A stretch of 7,810 nt of DNA from Comamonadaceae bacterium. Its GTDB lineage: Bacteria; Pseudomonadota; Gammaproteobacteria; Burkholderiales; Burkholderiaceae_C. Position 1 is the first letter of the stretch; every line of letters begins with the position of its first letter. Below the pieces are notes generated by a model. The model searched no databases. It was given only the letters and a program-made list of their open reading frames with translations, and was not told where the DNA came from. The translations under genes and the position numbers were made by a program. Positions 5,593 through 7,810 of the stretch are shown one piece after another. The DNA lies in assembly GCA_947374505.1 (NCBI GenBank), contig CANCCE010000129.1, positions 1 to 7,810 of the forward strand. The letters run 5' to 3'.

Positions 5593-7170
5593 TCACTCAG
5601 TCAAAGCAGGTTCGACCCGTCGACCTGCCTGCTGCAACTCCTCCAACAACAAGTCGCAGTCAATCGGCTTGACGATGTGTTTGTCGAAGCCTGCGTCGAA
5701 GGCTCTAGCGACGTCTTGCGCTGTGCCATAGCCTGTCACCGCGACCAGTTTGGCGGCTGACTGCTGCGGTATCGCTTTGAATTGACGGGCCAAGGTGTAG
5801 CCGTCCGTGTCGGGCAGGCCGATGTCCAATATGGCCACATCAAAACGATTCTGCTCGGCTTGTTCCAAAGCCTCTTTCCCGCTGTAGGCGATGACCACCC
5901 GATGCCCTTCAAACTCCAGCAGCATCGCCAGCGGTTGTGCCGCATCGTGGTTGTCATCAACCAACAAAATAGCCAGTGACTTGGCCTTAGCCACTTTGAC
6001 CGCCTCGCCCACTTCTCCGGCAGGCTTCGGCTGAACCAATGGCAAAGCAGGGGGCATCATGCTTTCATGTGCCGCCGCCGACAGCGGCAAGGTCACGCTG
6101 AAGGTGCTGCCGTGACTCAGCCCTGCGCTGTAGACGCTGACCTCGCCGCCGTGTGCTTCGACCATGCTCTTGACCAAGGACAGTCCCAAGCCGAGTCCAC
6201 CCATGACGCCGTCGGTGCTGCGTTTGGCCTGTACGAAAATTTCAAACACATTAGCGGCCAGCTCTGGCGAGATGCCGATGCCGTTGTCTTGCACGCTCAG
6301 TAACGCTTGGTCTTGGCTTGCCGAAAGGGTCAGTGTCAACACACCTTTGTGCGGCGTGTAGCGAGCGGCGTTGGCCAGTAAATTGGTGACCACCTGCACC
6401 AAGCGGGTTTTGTCGCCCATCACCCATACCGGCGCGGCGGGCAAGTTCAAGTCCAACCGGTGCTCGCGGTGCTCGATCAGCGTACTCACCTGTTCGACGG
6501 CTGAGTGCATCACCTTGACCAAGTTGACCGGAGCATTTTCGATCACGACCTGCCCTCGGGTCACCCGCGAGACGTCCAGCAAGTCATTGATCAGATGGGT
6601 CATGTGCACGGCCTGCCGGTGGATGATGTTGGCGCTTTCTGTCATGCCGCGCTTGTCCAGCGCCGGATTCGCCATCAACCGAGCGGCAGAGGTGATGCCC
6701 GACAAGGGATTGCGAAGCTCATGGCCGAGCATGGCTAAAAAGTCGTCTTTGCGTTTTTCCGTTGCGGTGGCCAGTTCGGCGAGCTTTTCCTGTGCCTTCA
6801 TGTTCTTATCGCCGAGCAAGCTGATCAGCAGCCCGAGCCCAAAATAAAAGCCAATCCGTATTTGCTTGTGGCTGTCTATCTGGCCCCAGCTGTAGTTGAT
6901 AAAGTGAGCGAAAACCAAGCCGCCTATGAGCGTCACCAGCATCGCAGGTCGAAAGCCGAAAAAGATCGCCGCGATCACGATAGGCAGCAGCAAGACAGCT
7001 AAGGGGGCTGCAAGACCGATGGGGTTCAACAAAAAGCTGTGGACAGCTGCTGCCCCGACCATACTCAAAAGCGGTATCCCGTAAGTGAACCAAGCTGTCT
7101 GTGGTCGGGGTTGGGAGATGAACCCTTGTTGCGACTTGCGTCGTTCTCTTTGGAGTGGTGTCGTCGTCAT
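5593..7170 (-). CDS. Membrane-bound hybrid sensor histidine kinase/response regulator (DUF4118-HisKA-HATPase_c-REC)
   Basis: This 525-residue protein senses an unknown signal and autophosphorylates, passing phosphate to its own receiver domain. Numbering is from the ATG at 7170. Four hydrophobic helices lie at about 25-48, 52-72, 74-94 and 105-119 and resemble the KdpD-type DUF4118 membrane domain, with almost no periplasmic loop. HisKA has the phospho-acceptor His150 in GHELRNPL. HATPase_c has N-box Asn263/Asn267 (NLLANAARYT), G1 DNGIGI (295-300) and G2 GGLGLGLSL (324-332). A linker of about 30 residues leads to a receiver domain: acidic pair Asp405/Asp406, phospho-acceptor Asp449 (ILDIGLP), Thr479 and Lys501 (KP). 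All catalytic residues are present. There is no HPt or DNA-binding output domain and no partner regulator in the window. A TTG at 7176 is an in-frame alternative start; no strong Shine-Dalgarno supports either. Confidence 0.94.
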   Translation of the reverse strand: MTTTPLQRERRKSQQGFISQPRPQTAWFTYGIPLLSMVGAAAVHSFLLNPIGLAAPLAVLLLPIVIAAIFFGFRPAMLVTLIGGLVFAHFINYSWGQIDSHKQIRIGFYFGLGLLISLLGDKNMKAQEKLAELATATEKRKDDFLAMLGHELRNPLSGITSAARLMANPALDKRGMTESANIIHRQAVHMTHLINDLLDVSRVTRGQVVIENAPVNLVKVMHSAVEQVSTLIEHREHRLDLNLPAAPVWVMGDKTRLVQVVTNLLANAARYTPHKGVLTLTLSASQDQALLSVQDNGIGISPELAANVFEIFVQAKRSTDGVMGGLGLGLSLVKSMVEAHGGEVSVYSAGLSHGSTFSVTLPLSAAAHESMMPPALPLVQPKPAGEVGEAVKVAKAKSLAILLVDDNHDAAQPLAMLLEFEGHRVVIAYSGKEALEQAEQNRFDVAILDIGLPDTDGYTLARQFKAIPQQSAAKLVAVTGYGTAQDVARAFDAGFDKHIVKPIDCDLLLEELQQAGRRVEPALTE

Positions 7171-7198
7171 TGTCAAATTAGAAATGATTTAGGTCATT

Positions 7199-7227
7199 TT
7201 TATAACAAATATTTAAATGATTTACAA
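7199..7227 (-). promoter_or_regulatory. Predicted sigma70-type promoter of the hybrid kinase gene
   Basis: On the minus strand a -35-like TTGTAA (7227-7222) and a -10-like TATAAA (7204-7199) are separated by exactly 17 bases, in a strongly AT-rich stretch. Transcription would start near 7190-7193, leaving a leader of about 20 bases before the ATG at 7170. The -10 box matches consensus at 5 of 6 positions and the -35 at 4 of 6. A second TTGTAA lies 8 bases further upstream. The prediction rests on sequence only. Confidence 0.55.
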
Positions 7228-7406
7228 CTTTACAACGATTTATGAAGTCGTCAGACTGGGGTAAGACCTAGTGGGAACGCTTTTGTTTTGGATCGCGTTC
7301 AATGAGTCGGCTATTGGTGCCGAATTGCATTTAATGCGCCTACTGGATTCCTAATGACTCAAACACCTCAAAATGACTGGCATGGGTGGTTTGCAGGCAT
7401 TTGAGT

Positions 7407-7420
7407 TCGCATCAATGCGA
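7407..7420. repeat. Short palindrome TCGCAT-CA-ATGCGA
   Basis: Two perfect 6-base arms are separated by 2 bases. The spacing suits a dimeric repressor site or a tiny hairpin. No promoter is evident next to it, so the role is open; it may be chance. Confidence 0.4.
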
Positions 7421-7482
7421 TCACCCTTTGGCGTTGCTGCCGTCAGCGACCATTGCGCTAGTGGGGAAGCCGAATAACGTGG

Positions 7483-7558
7483 GCTGACATCTGAGCCCTG
7501 TTCATTGAAGGCAAGGCTTGCACAGCTTTGTGCGGGCAAGGGTAAGGCTCATGTCGGC
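7483..7558. repeat. Imperfect inverted repeat enclosing a nested hairpin
   Basis: The arm GCTGACAT-ct-GAGCC (7483-7497) pairs with GGCTCATGTCGGC (7546-7558) over 13 base pairs, with one G-T pair and a 2-base bulge. Inside lies a smaller stem, GCAC/GTGC flanked by CTT/AAG, around an AGCTTT loop. The whole 76-base unit could fold as RNA on either strand or be a small mobile-repeat remnant. It is not a tRNA and has no U-tract typical of an intrinsic terminator directly after it. No known RNA family is recognised. Confidence 0.4.
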
Positions 7559-7670
7559 ACTGGAGTCGATTCGCTCAAACACTCAAGCCCTAAATGCGTG
7601 GATTTTTTAATCTTGGTGCTGGCCTATGCACGGTACAAATCAACGTACTGGCGGCTACATGGCAGAAAGT

Positions 7671-7710
7671 AAAAAGCCTCTGCTTCTAAATTAATAGCAG
7701 CAGAGGCTTT
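7671..7710 (-). terminator. Intrinsic terminator downstream of tRNA-Leu
   Basis: A perfect 12-base-pair stem (7673-7684 with 7699-7710, AAAGCCTCTGCT and its complement) encloses a 14-base loop. On the minus strand the stem's 3' arm runs into five Ts (GGCTTTTTA), the form of a rho-independent terminator. It lies 7 bases beyond the tRNA's CCA end, so it most likely ends the tRNA transcript. In the plus direction only three Ts follow, so activity that way would be weak. Confidence 0.85.
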
Positions 7711-7717
7711 AAATACT

Positions 7718-7802
7718 TGGTGCCCGGGGCCGGAATCGAACCGGCACGCCTTTCGGCGGGGGATTTTGAGTCCCCTGCGTCTACCAATTTCACCACCCGG
7801 GC
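7718..7802 (-). tRNA. tRNA-Leu(CAA)
   Basis: This 85-base type II tRNA reads UUG codons. The acceptor stem pairs GCCCGGG (7802-7796) with CCCGGGC next to discriminator A and an encoded CCA. The D-arm carries AATTGGTAGAC. The anticodon stem GGGGA/TCCCC holds the loop CTCAAAA, giving anticodon CAA. The long variable arm (CGCC-GAAA-GGCG) is as expected for a leucine tRNA, and the T-arm has GGTTCGATTCC. All stems are well formed, with no sign of disruption. Its promoter lies beyond the right edge of the window. Confidence 0.97.
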
Positions 7803-7810
7803 GGTAGATA

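Larger units (their letters stand above)
7228..7670. other. Intergenic region between the kinase promoter and the tRNA terminator
   Basis: About 440 bases without a gene I can support. A plus-strand frame at 7373-7474 (begins MTGMGGLQAFEFASMRSPFG, ends at a TAA) stays open past that stop until about 7670, and a 62-codon frame lies opposite it on the minus strand; neither has a ribosome-binding site or a recognisable family. The stretch holds several inverted repeats (7307-7323, 7407-7420, 7483-7558) and a near-direct repeat of CTCAAACAC at 7358 and 7574. No integrase, IS end or copy of the tRNA 3' end was seen. Confidence 0.5.

Noticed and set aside
7351..7539. 62-codon minus-strand open frame near the tRNA
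   Set aside because: No ribosome-binding site, no family resemblance I can defend, and it overlaps inverted repeats; not enough to call a gene.
7718..7802. tRNA-Leu as an integration site of a genomic island
   Set aside because: No second copy of the tRNA 3' end and no integrase gene are seen in the window, so there is no att-site evidence here.
1..7810. CRISPR array, prophage or insertion sequence
   Set aside because: No regular spaced repeats, transposase, integrase or phage structural genes could be found on either strand.

Overview
The window looks like chromosomal DNA of a betaproteobacterium, probably Burkholderiales and perhaps a Comamonadaceae relative. This is inferred from a Bug/TctC-type solute receptor beside a fumarylacetoacetate-hydrolase-family enzyme, a DUF2889 / SMP-30 / MmgE-PrpD cluster, and the style of the hybrid kinase. 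No rRNA or species marker is present, so the placement is tentative.

Layout. (1) 1-1613, plus strand: the 3' three quarters of a Bug-family periplasmic carboxylate receptor, then a complete FAH-family hydrolase. Base composition here is moderate (28-29 of 60 G+C in two rows counted). (2) 1734-4757, minus strand, convergent with the first block and GC-richer (39-40 of 60 in two rows counted): an operon-like run read right to left as an unrecognised 33-codon ORF, an MmgE/PrpD-family protein, an SMP-30/gluconolactonase-like lactonase and a DUF2889 protein. The genes are tightly spaced or overlap. Together blocks 1 and 2 look like an uptake-and-catabolism locus for an organic acid or lactone. The substrate cannot be read from the sequence.

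(3) 4758-5592 has no intact gene. On the plus strand it holds recognisable debris of toxin-antitoxin genes: a RelE/HigB-like toxin fragment, its HTH antitoxin broken by a stop codon, a deletion and a frameshift, and a separate XRE-type HTH remnant. (4) 5593-7170, minus strand: an orphan membrane-bound hybrid histidine kinase with four predicted TM helices (DUF4118/KdpD-like), HisKA, HATPase_c and a C-terminal receiver domain. A good sigma70-like promoter lies just upstream. (5) 7228-7717: a non-coding stretch with several inverted repeats, including a possible folded element at 7483-7558. (6) 7718-7802, minus strand: tRNA-Leu(CAA) with encoded CCA, followed by a strong intrinsic terminator.

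I found no convincing new system. The points most worth a second look are the decayed TA cluster, the conserved-looking catabolic operon that includes a DUF2889 protein and a coupled small ORF, and the structured intergenic region near the tRNA.
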